The position numbers and the translations under genes were made by a program. A stretch of 37,928 bases of DNA from Rhodocyclaceae bacterium (GTDB taxonomy: Bacteria; Pseudomonadota; Gammaproteobacteria; Burkholderiales; Rhodocyclaceae), in NCBI GenBank assembly GCA_013388985.1, contig JACAEF010000036.1, forward strand, positions 1-37,928, given 5' to 3'. The notes under the pieces were generated by a model. That model saw nothing but the letters and a program-made list of their open reading frames with translations. It was not told where the DNA came from and ran no database searches. Of this stretch, positions 25,336 through 35,362 are shown piece by piece (the stretch's first letter is position 1; every line of letters begins with the position of its first letter).

Positions 25336-25665
25336 ATGATCAACGTGAATGGCAAGGAAATCGCAACCGACGCCGAAGGCTATCTGGCCGATTTGTCCGA
25401 CTGGAGCGAGGAGGTCGCCGAGTTTCTCGCGGCGCAGGACGAATTGAGGCTCGACGAGAAGCGCTGGCAGGTCATCAACTGGATTCGCGACTATTACGCC
25501 GAAAACGGCACGGCGCCGAACCTGCGCGTGATGACCAAACTGATCGGCAACGATCTCGGCGAGGAATTCGCCGACAAGAAATTCCTCTTCGACCTCTTTC
25601 CCTACGGACCGGCCAAGCAGGCGGCACGTTACGCGGGGATGCCCAAGCCGACCGGCTGCGTGTAA
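25336..25665 (+). CDS. tusE: TusE/DsrC-family sulfurtransferase subunit
   Basis: The 109-residue product belongs to the DsrC/TusE family: GYLADLSDWSEEVAE, WQVINWIRDYYAENGTAPNL, LFPYGPAKQAARYAG and the flexible C-terminal arm ending MPKPTGCV. The penultimate Cys108 carries sulfur in the family. The second cysteine of true DsrC, eleven residues earlier, is Ala97 here, so the protein is TusE-like and should relay sulfur (for example to tRNA 2-thiouridine) rather than form the DsrC trisulfide. No tusBCD or dsr genes are nearby. GAGGA precedes the ATG. Its stop is 2 bases from that of ygiQ. Confidence 0.88.
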   Translation: MINVNGKEIATDAEGYLADLSDWSEEVAEFLAAQDELRLDEKRWQVINWIRDYYAENGTAPNLRVMTKLIGNDLGEEFADKKFLFDLFPYGPAKQAARYAGMPKPTGCV

Positions 25666-25667
25666 AT

Positions 25668-27665
<1,998 letters not shown>

Positions 27666-27685
27666 CGGTGGAGTTTACAGCCCAA

Positions 27686-28258
27686 TCAAAGACGCACGCG
27701 GCTCTGGCTGGAGACGTGCTGCGCCAGAAAGTCCATCTGGTCGGCAAGGATGTTGCGGTTCGAGAGGATCAGCCATTCGGCCTTGTTCGGCACATAGGGC
27801 GCGTAGAGCAGCTGCATGCCGGCCTGTTCGGGTGTGCGCCCGCTCTTCCTCTGGTTGCAGCCGCGGCAGGCGGTGACGACGTTCATCCAGGTGTCGCGTC
27901 CGCCTTGGGAAACCGGGACGATGTGGTCGCGCGTCAGCTTCGAACTGGGCAGATTGTCACCGCAGTAGGCGCAGATGTGGCGGTCGCGGTGAAAGAGCTC
28001 GCGGTTGTCGAGCGGCGGCACCTGCTGGAACTGGCGGCTGGAGATCGCCCGCCCCTTGATCGCGATGATGCTGTTGGCGCGGATTTCCGAGCGCCGACCG
28101 GTCAGCCGGTTGAGGCCGCCGTGGATCACGAAGCTGTTTTCGCCGATCGCCCAGGCCACCAGGTTCTTCGCGTAATAGAAGCACGCATGCTGCCACGTCA
28201 CCCAGCGGTGGGGGACGCCGTGCGGGTCGAGCGTGAGGATCAGCGGGTAGGTGTTCAT
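27686..28258 (-). CDS. HNH endonuclease family protein
   Basis: The 190-residue product has a conserved N-terminal region (PHRWVTWQHACFYYAKNLVA) and a zinc-finger HNH domain at about 90-145: ICAYCGDNL, LTRDHIVPVSQGG, and NVVTACRGCNQRKSGRTPEQ. Two CxxC pairs bind structural zinc and the DH pair supplies the catalytic histidine. Stand-alone proteins of this type are common in proteobacteria; their role is not established. The start codon overlaps that of the divergent TonB-like gene, so one of the two true starts may lie further inside. Confidence 0.85.
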   Translation of the reverse strand: MNTYPLILTLDPHGVPHRWVTWQHACFYYAKNLVAWAIGENSFVIHGGLNRLTGRRSEIRANSIIAIKGRAISSRQFQQVPPLDNRELFHRDRHICAYCGDNLPSSKLTRDHIVPVSQGGRDTWMNVVTACRGCNQRKSGRTPEQAGMQLLYAPYVPNKAEWLILSNRNILADQMDFLAQHVSSQSRVRL

Positions 28259-29033
28259 GGAACTAGAATGGTGCCGTGCTCCCTTTCAGACCATTGTGAC
28301 AGCGTTAAGTTTATTCCAGTCAGCGGAAAAAGCCGGCAAAAGTGCATTGCCGCCACAACAGGCGCTGCTGCTGTCGCTGGTGCTGCATGCACTGGTGCTG
28401 GCGGCGCTCGCCGATCTGTCAGTCTCGAGTTCGAATGGCGTCGCGCCAGCGGAGCCCTTGCGTGTCAGCGTGCGGGTGCTGGCGGAAGCCGGCGAAGCGC
28501 AGGCGGACGCGGATCGCCACACCGTGCCACCGCGGCGATCGAAGCCGCAGCACACGCTCGCGCGTCCCGCAGCGCCGGCGCAGGGTGCCGTCTCACCAGC
28601 GCCGACTTTGCACGAGGCGCCTTCGCCTGTCGAAAACGCGGCGAGCGGGCATGCGCCCGGTGGCATTCCCCAGCAGACGAATGCCGGCGTGCCGGCTACG
28701 GTGGCGATGGCCGCGCCGGCCGAGGTACGCGGGCCGGATGCCGCGGGCTTGCGCCAGTTCCGCTTGTCGCTGGCCAGCGAGGCGCGGCGGGTGCGCAATT
28801 ACCCCGAGGCCGCGCGGCGCATTGGTCTTACCGGCACCGCCGAGATCCGCGTGCGCGTGGATGCCCTGTCTCAACGGCACGCCGAACTGGCCCGCTCCAG
28901 CGGCCATGCCTTGCTCGACGAGGCGGCGCTCGCCATGCTGCGCATCGCGGCCGAGCGCAGCCCCTTGCCGGAATCGCTGCGCGGTCAGGAATTCGCCGTG
29001 CTGCTGCCGGTGGTCTTCGAGGTGGAGGAGTAA
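28257..29033 (+). CDS. TonB C-terminal domain protein (energy transducer)
   Basis: The frame from ATG 28257 encodes 258 residues. A short N-terminus is followed by one membrane segment (about 35-56, ALLLSLVLHALVLAALADL), a Pro/Ala-rich periplasmic spacer, and a TonB C-terminal domain (about 175-258, VRNYPEAARRIGLTGTAEIR and LLDEAALAMLRIAAERSPLP). Such proteins link the proton-motive force, through ExbB-ExbD, to outer-membrane receptors; no exbBD lie nearby. The start is uncertain: no good ribosome-binding site precedes 28257, and GTG or TTG codons at about 28290-28355 would give a more typical short cytoplasmic tail. Confidence 0.8.
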   Translation: MELEWCRAPFQTIVTALSLFQSAEKAGKSALPPQQALLLSLVLHALVLAALADLSVSSSNGVAPAEPLRVSVRVLAEAGEAQADADRHTVPPRRSKPQHTLARPAAPAQGAVSPAPTLHEAPSPVENAASGHAPGGIPQQTNAGVPATVAMAAPAEVRGPDAAGLRQFRLSLASEARRVRNYPEAARRIGLTGTAEIRVRVDALSQRHAELARSSGHALLDEAALAMLRIAAERSPLPESLRGQEFAVLLPVVFEVEE

Positions 29034-29590
29034 GGCGGGGATTGCTTCGGTAGCGCGAGGGATTCGACGTGCAGGTCGAAGCTGCCCCGGCGGCGGTCGG
29101 CGAAGAAATGCCGCAGCGTCATCGCGATCGTGGGAAAGGCGATGTCCTCCCAAGGCATGCCGGCTTCCTCGAACAGGGCGACTTCGAGGGTTTCATGGCC
29201 GGCCGCGAAGTCGAGGTCGAGCAGCCGGGCGCGGAAGATCGCATGCACCTGGCTGATGTGCGGCACCGAGATCATCGTGTAGAGGGGATCGAGCTCGACG
29301 CGCGCGCAGGCTTCCTCGCGGGTTTCCCGCAGCGCGGCGGCGGCCAGTGTTTCCTGGTTCTCCATGAAGCCGGCCGGCAGCGTCCAACAGCCGTGGCGCG
29401 GCTCGATCGCGCGCCGGCACAACAGGATGCGGTCTTCCCAGACGGGCAAGGTGCCGACCACCAGGCGCGGATTGCGATAGTGGATCGCGCCGCAGCGCGT
29501 GCACACGTGGCGCGGTAGTGTGTCGCCGGGCGGGATGCACACGCTGATCGGCGCGCCGCAGGTGCAGCAATAATTGATGGCCGGCTCCAT
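28985..29590 (-). CDS. NUDIX hydrolase with N-terminal zinc ribbon
   Basis: The 201-residue product begins at ATG 29590 (MEPAINYCCTCGAPIS). Two CxxC pairs form a zinc ribbon (Cys8/11 and the HVCTRCGAIHYRNP pair). The Nudix box follows as GFMENQETLAAAALRETREE (about 91-110), with Cys and Ala after it in place of the usual G-U, as seen in this zinc-ribbon subgroup. The family hydrolyses nucleoside-diphosphate compounds; the substrate is unknown, perhaps a nucleotide cofactor. The last 16 or so residues are Ser/Thr-rich and encoded antisense to the TonB domain (49-bp overlap). Confidence 0.88.
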   Translation of the reverse strand: MEPAINYCCTCGAPISVCIPPGDTLPRHVCTRCGAIHYRNPRLVVGTLPVWEDRILLCRRAIEPRHGCWTLPAGFMENQETLAAAALRETREEACARVELDPLYTMISVPHISQVHAIFRARLLDLDFAAGHETLEVALFEEAGMPWEDIAFPTIAMTLRHFFADRRRGSFDLHVESLALPKQSPPYSSTSKTTGSSTANS

Positions 29591-29662
29591 AGCGGGCGAT
29601 TTTAGCGTCTGATCGAAGGATAGGCCTGCTGACCGGGTGTTATAAAAAAACATTCGAATTTC

Positions 29663-30823
29663 ATGTTCCCGCTCTTCCGGATGTCATCTGCTCTCGCGAC
29701 CGAAACGCTTGCCCGTGCACGGCGCCGTGTCCGAACCCGCGGACAGCGCGAGCGCATGCGGCTGGCCTCGCTGCTGAAGACGGCGATCCAGGAAATGACC
29801 GACCCTGCGGCGCTCTCGGCCGCGACGCCGGGCATGGGCTCCTTGGCGGCGCCGTCTGCTGACGAGGAGGCGCTGTGCATCCTGATCGTCGCTCAGGATG
29901 AGCGGACGCGTGCGCAGCTCGCCGCGGCGCTCACGGCCGCCGGGCATCGCATTCGGCTGGCCGACGATGGGAGGAGAGGGTTTTTGCTGGCATTGCAGGA
30001 GCGCCCTCACATCCTCATCACCGAATGGGACATGTCCGGCATGGGCGGCATCGGCATGATCCGCGCGTTGCGCCAGACCAAGTTCGGTCGCGGCATCTAC
30101 ATCCTGATCACGACCGCGCGGGAAACCGAGGAAAGCCTCGTCGCGGCCTTCGCTGCCGGCGTGGATGATTTTCTCGCCAAGCCCTTGAATCATCGGGTGC
30201 TGAAAGCGCGCTTGCGCGCGGCCGAGCGGGTCGTGCGCCTACAGCGGGAGGTCGAGCGCGACCGCGACGAAATCCGGCGTTATGCGGACGAGCTGGCCGA
30301 GGCCAACCGGCGGCTGCGCGAGGCGGCGCTGACCGACGTGCTGACCGGTTTGCCGAACCGGCGTTACGCGATCGAGTTTTTCAGCCACGAGTGGCAGGTC
30401 GCCAGCCGCGGCGGGCGACCGCTGGTGGCGATGCTGATCGATGTCGACCACTTCAAGGAAATCAACGACAGCCACGGCCATGGCGGTGGCGATGTGGTGC
30501 TCAAGGAGATCGCCGCGGCGATCAAGCATGCCCTGCGCGCACAGGACGTGGTCTGCCGCACCGGCGGCGACGAATTCACGGTGATCTGTCCCGATACCGA
30601 TCTGGCCGCCGGGCTGGTCTGCGCCGAACGGGTGCGCAAGGCCGTCGCCGCGCTGCGCTTCACGTTAGGCGGGTTCTGCCGCCACGGAAGCGTCAGCATC
30701 GGCGTGGCGATGCGCGATGAAACCACCGTGGATATCGAGTCCCTGATCGAGTGTGCCGACAGGGGGGCGTTCCTGGCCAAGCAGCGGGGCAGGAACCGTG
30801 TGGCGAGCGTCCAGTTGCCATGA
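29663..30823 (+). CDS. Diguanylate cyclase with degenerate receiver domain
   Basis: The 386-residue product has a basic N-terminus, a receiver-like domain (about 71-185), a helical linker (188-222) and a GGDEF domain (223-382). In the receiver, the phospho-acceptor Asp is Glu121 (TEWDMSGMGG), and the acidic pair is Ala77-Gln78, while Thr150 and Lys173 remain; phosphorylation is therefore unlikely. The cyclase site GGDEF (301-305) is intact, and RAQD (292-295) is the product-binding inhibitory site. It would make c-di-GMP from GTP. Start could also be Met7 (29681). It lies next to flhDC, so it may tune motility. Confidence 0.93.
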   Translation: MFPLFRMSSALATETLARARRRVRTRGQRERMRLASLLKTAIQEMTDPAALSAATPGMGSLAAPSADEEALCILIVAQDERTRAQLAAALTAAGHRIRLADDGRRGFLLALQERPHILITEWDMSGMGGIGMIRALRQTKFGRGIYILITTARETEESLVAAFAAGVDDFLAKPLNHRVLKARLRAAERVVRLQREVERDRDEIRRYADELAEANRRLREAALTDVLTGLPNRRYAIEFFSHEWQVASRGGRPLVAMLIDVDHFKEINDSHGHGGGDVVLKEIAAAIKHALRAQDVVCRTGGDEFTVICPDTDLAAGLVCAERVRKAVAALRFTLGGFCRHGSVSIGVAMRDETTVDIESLIECADRGAFLAKQRGRNRVASVQLP

Positions 30824-30886
30824 AAAATTTCATTCAAATACATGAAGTAAAGTCTGTTTTGTAATGTTTTTTCTTACAAGGTTTTC

Positions 30887-30917
30887 CCATCCTGTTCTTA
30901 CAAAAGGATGGTTTTTT
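30887..30917 (+). terminator. Terminator or attenuator between the cyclase gene and flhD
   Basis: A 7-bp stem CCATCCT/AGGATGG (30887-30893 with 30905-30911) and an 11-base loop are followed by six Ts. It could end the cyclase transcript or, if the flhD promoter is upstream, attenuate flhDC. Confidence 0.75.
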
Positions 30918-31035
30918 CATTGATTTTCTTCTTGCCATGCGATCGAGAGAATGGCATGACTGCCAGACGGGTATGCGCTGAAAACAGTCTTCGTCGCGCA
31001 TTTCCGGGATTGGCGGCAACGCAAGGAGAGGAAAG

Positions 31036-31353
31036 ATGAAAGCGACCGACACCTACAACGACATCAAGGAGGTCAATCTCGCCTATCTGATGCTGGCCCA
31101 GAGCATGATCCGCTCCGATCGCGAGGCGGCGGTGTTCCGGCTGGGCATCAGCGAGGAGATTGCCGACATCCTGGAAGCGCTCACGCCGGGGCAGATCCTG
31201 AAGATGGCCAGCTCCGACATGCTGCTGATGAGCTTCCGTTTCGACGATTCCCTGTTGATCGACCTGTTGGCCAATCACGAGCGCGAGCGCGGCGTGGGCC
31301 ACATCCACGCCGCCATCCTCGCCGCCGGCAAGCCGGTCGAGTCCGCGGCCTGA
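31036..31353 (+). CDS. flhD: Flagellar transcriptional activator FlhD
   Basis: The 105-residue product resembles FlhD throughout: EVNLAYLMLAQSMIRSDREA, AVFRLGISEEIADILEALTP, and LLMSFRFDDSLLIDLLANHE. FlhD with FlhC forms the hexameric master activator that turns on class II flagellar genes. It has a strong AAGGAG ribosome-binding site and precedes flhC by 37 bases. Confidence 0.96.
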   Translation: MKATDTYNDIKEVNLAYLMLAQSMIRSDREAAVFRLGISEEIADILEALTPGQILKMASSDMLLMSFRFDDSLLIDLLANHERERGVGHIHAAILAAGKPVESAA

Positions 31354-31390
31354 CGAGCCGTTCGTAACGCACCTTCAGGGAGGTCGTTCC

Positions 31391-31945
31391 ATGCGCAACA
31401 AATCCGTGATCTCGGAGGCGAGGGATATTCGCCTGGCGGTCGAGCTCATCGAGCTCGGCGCGCGTCTGCAGCTGCTCGAGGCCGAAACCAATCTTTCCCG
31501 CGAGCGCCTGCTCAAGCTCTACAAGGAGGTGCGCGGCGTCTCGCCGCCCAAGGGCATGCTGCCGTTCTCGACCGACTGGTTCATGACCTGGCAGCCGAAC
31601 GTGCATGCCTCGCTGTTCATGGCCTACTACAACTTCCTCGAACGCCACACCAAGCTCTCCGGACTCGAACGCATCATCAAGGCCTACCGCCTGTATCTGG
31701 AACAGACCCAGCGCTGCGGCATGGAGGCGGTGCTGTCGCTGACGCGCGCCTGGACGATGGTGCGCTTCTTCGATGCCGGCATGCTGCAGATGACGCGCTG
31801 CAAGAGTTGCGGCGGCGAATTCGTCGCCCATGCGCACGATCCGCAGCACGACTACGTCTGTGGCCTGTGCCACATGCCGGCGCGCGCCGGCAAGACGCGC
31901 CGCGCCGCCGAGGCGACGGACGTGAAAGGCGTGGCCGCGGCCTGA
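31391..31945 (+). CDS. flhC: Flagellar transcriptional activator FlhC
   Basis: The 184-residue product contains SEARDIRLAVELIELGARLQ, YKEVRGVSPPKGMLPFS, and four zinc cysteines at 137, 140, 157 and 160, the same pattern as in E. coli FlhC. It is the DNA-binding partner of FlhD. GGGAGG precedes the ATG, and a strong terminator follows the gene. Confidence 0.96.
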   Translation: MRNKSVISEARDIRLAVELIELGARLQLLEAETNLSRERLLKLYKEVRGVSPPKGMLPFSTDWFMTWQPNVHASLFMAYYNFLERHTKLSGLERIIKAYRLYLEQTQRCGMEAVLSLTRAWTMVRFFDAGMLQMTRCKSCGGEFVAHAHDPQHDYVCGLCHMPARAGKTRRAAEATDVKGVAAA

Positions 31946-31968
31946 CGCGTTTCTTCTCCTTGCTCGTG

Positions 31969-32014
31969 CGGGGCGCCCATTCCGGAGAATAGGAAGGGCG
32001 CCCCGTGTGTTTTT
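31969..32014 (+). terminator. Intrinsic terminator after flhC
   Basis: A perfect 10-bp GC-rich stem (31969-31978 with 31996-32005), with TTCC/GGAA pairing extending inside the loop, is followed after TGTG by a T-run to 32014. It separates flhDC from motAB. Confidence 0.85.
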
Positions 32015-32107
32015 GCGTGACGCAGCCCGGGGTGAGCCGTTATCATGCTGAGGTGAAAGAGGCGTCGCGGCTCTGTAGGCGGCGCTGCTGAACAACCGGG
32101 ATTGCTC

Positions 32108-32965
32108 ATGCTACTGCTCGTCGGCTATGTCATCGTTCTGGCGGCTTCCGTCGGCACCTATGCGGTGCACGGCAGCCTGGGCGCCCTGTGGGTGCCGCTC
32201 GAATATCTCGCCATCATCGGCTTGACCATCGGCTATCTGGTCGCTTCGAACGGCCCGCGTTCGCTGAAGGCGGTGCTCGGCGCGATCCCGTCGGTCCTCA
32301 AGGGCTCGCCGTACGACAAGGCACTCTACATGGACCTGCTCGCGCTGTTGTTCGAGATTCTCAGCAAGGTGCGCAAGGAGGGCTTGATGTCGATCGAAGG
32401 CGACGTCGAGAATCCCGAGGCCAGCCCGATCTTTTCCAAATACCCCTCGATCATGAAGGATCATCACGTGGTCGAGTTCATCACCGACTACCTGCGCATG
32501 ATGGTCGGCGGCAACCTGAACGCCTTCGAGATCGAAAACCTGATGGACATCGAGATCGAGACCCATCACGCCGAGGCGCATTATCCGGCACACATGATGC
32601 AGACGACCGCCGGCGCGATTCCCGCGATGGGTATCGTCGTCGCGGTGATGGGCGTGGTCAATGTGATGGGCTCGGTCGGCGCGCCGCCCGCGGTGCTCGG
32701 CAAGATGATCGGCGGCGCTCTGGTCGGCACCTTCCTCGGCATCCTGCTCTCCTATGGCTTCGTCGAGCCGATCGCCAACCAGCTCAACCGGAAGGTCGAG
32801 GAGGGCAGCAAGATCTACCATTGCATCAAGGCCGTGCTGCTGGCCAGCATGAACGGCTACGCTCCTCAGGTGGCGGTCGAATTCGGCCGCAAGGTGCTCT
32901 ATTCCGCCGACCGCCCGGGCTTCGCCGAGCTCGAGGAAGACTTGAAGAACCGGAAAGGCAAGTGA
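32108..32965 (+). CDS. motA: Flagellar motor stator protein MotA
   Basis: The 285-residue product starts at ATG 32108 (MLLLVGYVIVLAASVGTYAV); a TTG two codons upstream is less likely. It has four membrane segments: two near the start (about 1-20 and 30-46) and two around 165-210 with the conserved prolines in AGAIPAMGIVVAVMGVV and ILLSYGFVEPIA. The large cytoplasmic loop holds the rotor-contacting charged region (about 85-105). With MotB it forms the proton-conducting stator. The ribosome-binding site is weak. Confidence 0.96.
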   Translation: MLLLVGYVIVLAASVGTYAVHGSLGALWVPLEYLAIIGLTIGYLVASNGPRSLKAVLGAIPSVLKGSPYDKALYMDLLALLFEILSKVRKEGLMSIEGDVENPEASPIFSKYPSIMKDHHVVEFITDYLRMMVGGNLNAFEIENLMDIEIETHHAEAHYPAHMMQTTAGAIPAMGIVVAVMGVVNVMGSVGAPPAVLGKMIGGALVGTFLGILLSYGFVEPIANQLNRKVEEGSKIYHCIKAVLLASMNGYAPQVAVEFGRKVLYSADRPGFAELEEDLKNRKGK

Positions 32966-33018
32966 TGGCCGCCACGGGTGCCGTCCTGCCAGCGCCGATT
33001 TTGCCAGCCTGAACCGTC

Positions 33019-33945
33019 ATGAGCGACGATTCCCAACAGCCCATCGTCGTCAAGCGCGTCAAGAAAGGCGGCGCGGGCGGACATGGCGGCGCCTGGAAGA
33101 TCGCCTACGCCGACTTCGTCACGGCGATGATGGCCTTCTTCCTGCTGATGTGGCTGCTCGGCTCGACCACCAAGGGCGATCTGAAGGGCATCGCCGATTT
33201 CTTCCAGACGCCGCTGAAAGTGGCGCTGTTCGGCGGTTCCGGCTCCGGCGATTCGTCGTCGGTGATCCAGGGTGGCGGCGAGGATCTGACACGCACCCAC
33301 GGTCAGGTGAAGAAAGGCGAGGTCGAGTCGCCGGCCAAGAAGATCAACCTGCAGGCGCTCAAGGCCGATTTCGAGCGCTTAGAGCGCGAGCGGCTCGAAG
33401 CGCTGAAGAGCGACCTGGAAAAGCTCATCGAGGCGAGTCCCGCGCTCAGGCAGTTCAAGAACCAGCTCTTGCTCGACATCACCACCGAGGGCTTGCGCAT
33501 CCAGATCGTCGATGAGCAAAACCGGCCGATGTTCGATTCGGCCAGTTCCGAGCTCAAGCCCTACACGCGCCAGATCCTGCGCGAGATCGGGCCGCTGCTC
33601 AATCGCGTCGAGAACCGCATTTCACTCTCCGGGCATACCGATGCCACGCCCTATGCCGGGGGCGACCGGGGCTTTGGCAACTGGGAGCTGTCGACCAACC
33701 GCGCCAATGCCTCGCGCCGCGAGATGGTGGCGGCCGGCCTCGACGACCGGAAAGTGCTGCGCGTCGTCGGCTTCGCATCGACGCTGCCGTTCGACAAGGA
33801 ACATCCCGAGGCGGCGATCAACCGCCGCATCAGCATCGTGGTCCTGAACAAACGCACCGAAGATGCCATACTCAGCGACGGACGCGAAGCGCCCATCGAA
33901 TCCGTGGCTGGAGATACGGCGGCGCCCGCTCCGCCGCGCGAGTGA
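33019..33945 (+). CDS. motB: Flagellar motor stator protein MotB
   Basis: The 308-residue product has a basic cytoplasmic N-terminus, a single membrane segment (about 28-50) with the proton-binding Asp32 in YADFVTAMMAFFLLMWLL, a plug and linker region, and an OmpA-type peptidoglycan-binding domain (about 160-280; ISLSGHTDATPY, NWELSTNRANASRR, NRRISIVVL). It anchors the stator to the cell wall. It lies 53 bases after motA without a visible Shine-Dalgarno. Confidence 0.97.
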   Translation: MSDDSQQPIVVKRVKKGGAGGHGGAWKIAYADFVTAMMAFFLLMWLLGSTTKGDLKGIADFFQTPLKVALFGGSGSGDSSSVIQGGGEDLTRTHGQVKKGEVESPAKKINLQALKADFERLERERLEALKSDLEKLIEASPALRQFKNQLLLDITTEGLRIQIVDEQNRPMFDSASSELKPYTRQILREIGPLLNRVENRISLSGHTDATPYAGGDRGFGNWELSTNRANASRREMVAAGLDDRKVLRVVGFASTLPFDKEHPEAAINRRISIVVLNKRTEDAILSDGREAPIESVAGDTAAPAPPRE

Positions 33946-34030
33946 AGCGGATGCGGCGTAATGCGGCCAGAGCCGAAAATCGGCGCTGGCGACACGGCAC
34001 CCGATGTGAAGCGAAGAGGAGGACAGGGGA

Positions 34031-35251
34031 ATGACACTGCGACAGCGCATCTACGGCGTGCTGGCCATCCTGGTCGGCGTGACGGTACTCGCCAACGGCT
34101 TCTCGTTTCTGATGTTCCTGCGGCTCGCCGAGGCGGCCGGGCAGGCGGATGCCCGGTTGCTCGCCGAGGCGGAAACGATGCGCGGGGGGATGATCGGCGT
34201 GATCCTCATCGCCTCGGTGATCGGTCTGGGCGCCTTCCTTCACCTGGCGCGCTTGCTGTTCCGTTACCTGGGGGGCGAACCGCAGCAGGTGGCCGAGATC
34301 GTCAAGACCATCGCCGCCGGAAATCTGGCCACGCGAATCGACCTGGCGTCTGACGATCAAGGCAGCCTGCTCGCGGCGATCGCCGGGATGCGGAAGAATC
34401 TGGCCGACATGGCGGGGCAGCTGACCGCGGCGGCTGGACGGCTGCATCGCGCGGCCAGCGAACTGACGGTTATCGCCACGGAGATGCAAGACGGCGCGCA
34501 TGAAGAAAGTGCCGCCACGGAAGATGCGACGGCCGCGCTGGCACGACTGACGGGGGGAATCGCCGACATCGCCGCGCAGACCGCCGAAGTCGAACGTCTC
34601 GCGGCGACGAGCGTGGAGCGCACCCAGGCCGGCAACGAAAGCCTCTCGCGCATGATCGGCGAGCTGGCGCAGGCCGAGAGCGCGGTCACCGAGATGACCG
34701 AGACGGCGCGCGAGTTCATCAGCAGCGCCGCTTCGATCTCGGGCATGACGCGCGAGGTGCGCGACATCGCCGATCAGACCAATCTGCTGGCCCTGAACGC
34801 CGCGATCGAAGCCGCGCGGGCCGGCGAGCAGGGACGCGGCTTCGCCGTCGTCGCCGACGAAGTCCGCCGCCTGGCGGAAAAATCCGCCACGACGGCGAGC
34901 GAAATCGACACGGTGACGCGCAATCTCGAACAGCTGGCCGCCAAGGTCCGCGAAACGCTCGAAAACGGCCTTGCCGCGCTCTCCAGCTCGCAGGAGTATC
35001 TCGAGACCGTGGCGATGAGCCTCGGCGAGGTCAATGCCTCGGTGGCCGAGACGACCGCCGGCATGGAACACATCAACGTGGCGGTCGACGCCCAGAGCCG
35101 CGCCAGCCAGGACATCAGCGCGAACGTCGAACGCATCGCCCGGCTCGCCAAGGCGGGGGATGCCGGCACGGGCCGGATGGCCGAAGCCGCCCGCCAGCTC
35201 GAAAGCCTGGCCGTCGAGCTCGAAGCGAGTCTGCACCGCTTCCGGATTTAA
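34031..35251 (+). CDS. Methyl-accepting chemotaxis protein with minimal periplasmic region
   Basis: The 406-residue product has two membrane segments (about 7-30 and 53-73) with only about 20 residues between them, a HAMP-like stretch (74-128) and a signalling domain. The conserved hairpin tip is present: [20 protein letters not shown] and then [17 protein letters not shown]. It should signal to a CheA-CheW array. The lack of a ligand-binding domain suggests sensing of an internal or membrane-related cue. There is no C-terminal NWETF-type tether. AGGGGA precedes the ATG. Confidence 0.92.
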   Translation: MTLRQRIYGVLAILVGVTVLANGFSFLMFLRLAEAAGQADARLLAEAETMRGGMIGVILIASVIGLGAFLHLARLLFRYLGGEPQQVAEIVKTIAAGNLATRIDLASDDQGSLLAAIAGMRKNLADMAGQLTAAAGRLHRAASELTVIATEMQDGAHEESAATEDATAALARLTGGIADIAAQTAEVERLAATSVERTQAGNESLSRMIGELAQAESAVTEMTETAREFISSAASISGMTREVRDIADQTNLLALNAAIEAARAGEQGRGFAVVADEVRRLAEKSATTASEIDTVTRNLEQLAAKVRETLENGLAALSSSQEYLETVAMSLGEVNASVAETTAGMEHINVAVDAQSRASQDISANVERIARLAKAGDAGTGRMAEAARQLESLAVELEASLHRFRI

Positions 35252-35362
35252 GCGCAGAGAAACGCGTAATATCCTGGGCTGAAATTGCCGCCGACCGGGG
35301 CTGGCGCCGGTAAACTCCACTTCACGTCACCCTCGCTGTCGTTTGCGACGAAAGGCTGCGTC

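Noticed and set aside
25336-25665. Dissimilatory sulfur-oxidation DsrC
   Set aside because: The second conserved cysteine is replaced by Ala97 and no dsr genes are nearby.
32036-32043. GCCGTTAT before motA, similar to the sigma-28 -10 element GCCGATAA
   Set aside because: Six of eight bases match, but no TAAA-like -35 lies at the required distance.
33972-33979. GCCGAAAA before the chemoreceptor gene, again like a sigma-28 -10
   Set aside because: No -35 partner at the right spacing; a chance match is likely.
33872-35320. A 482-codon open frame opposite the chemoreceptor gene
   Set aside because: Shadow frame rich in Arg, Gly and His, with no motif; the plus-strand gene is clearly real.
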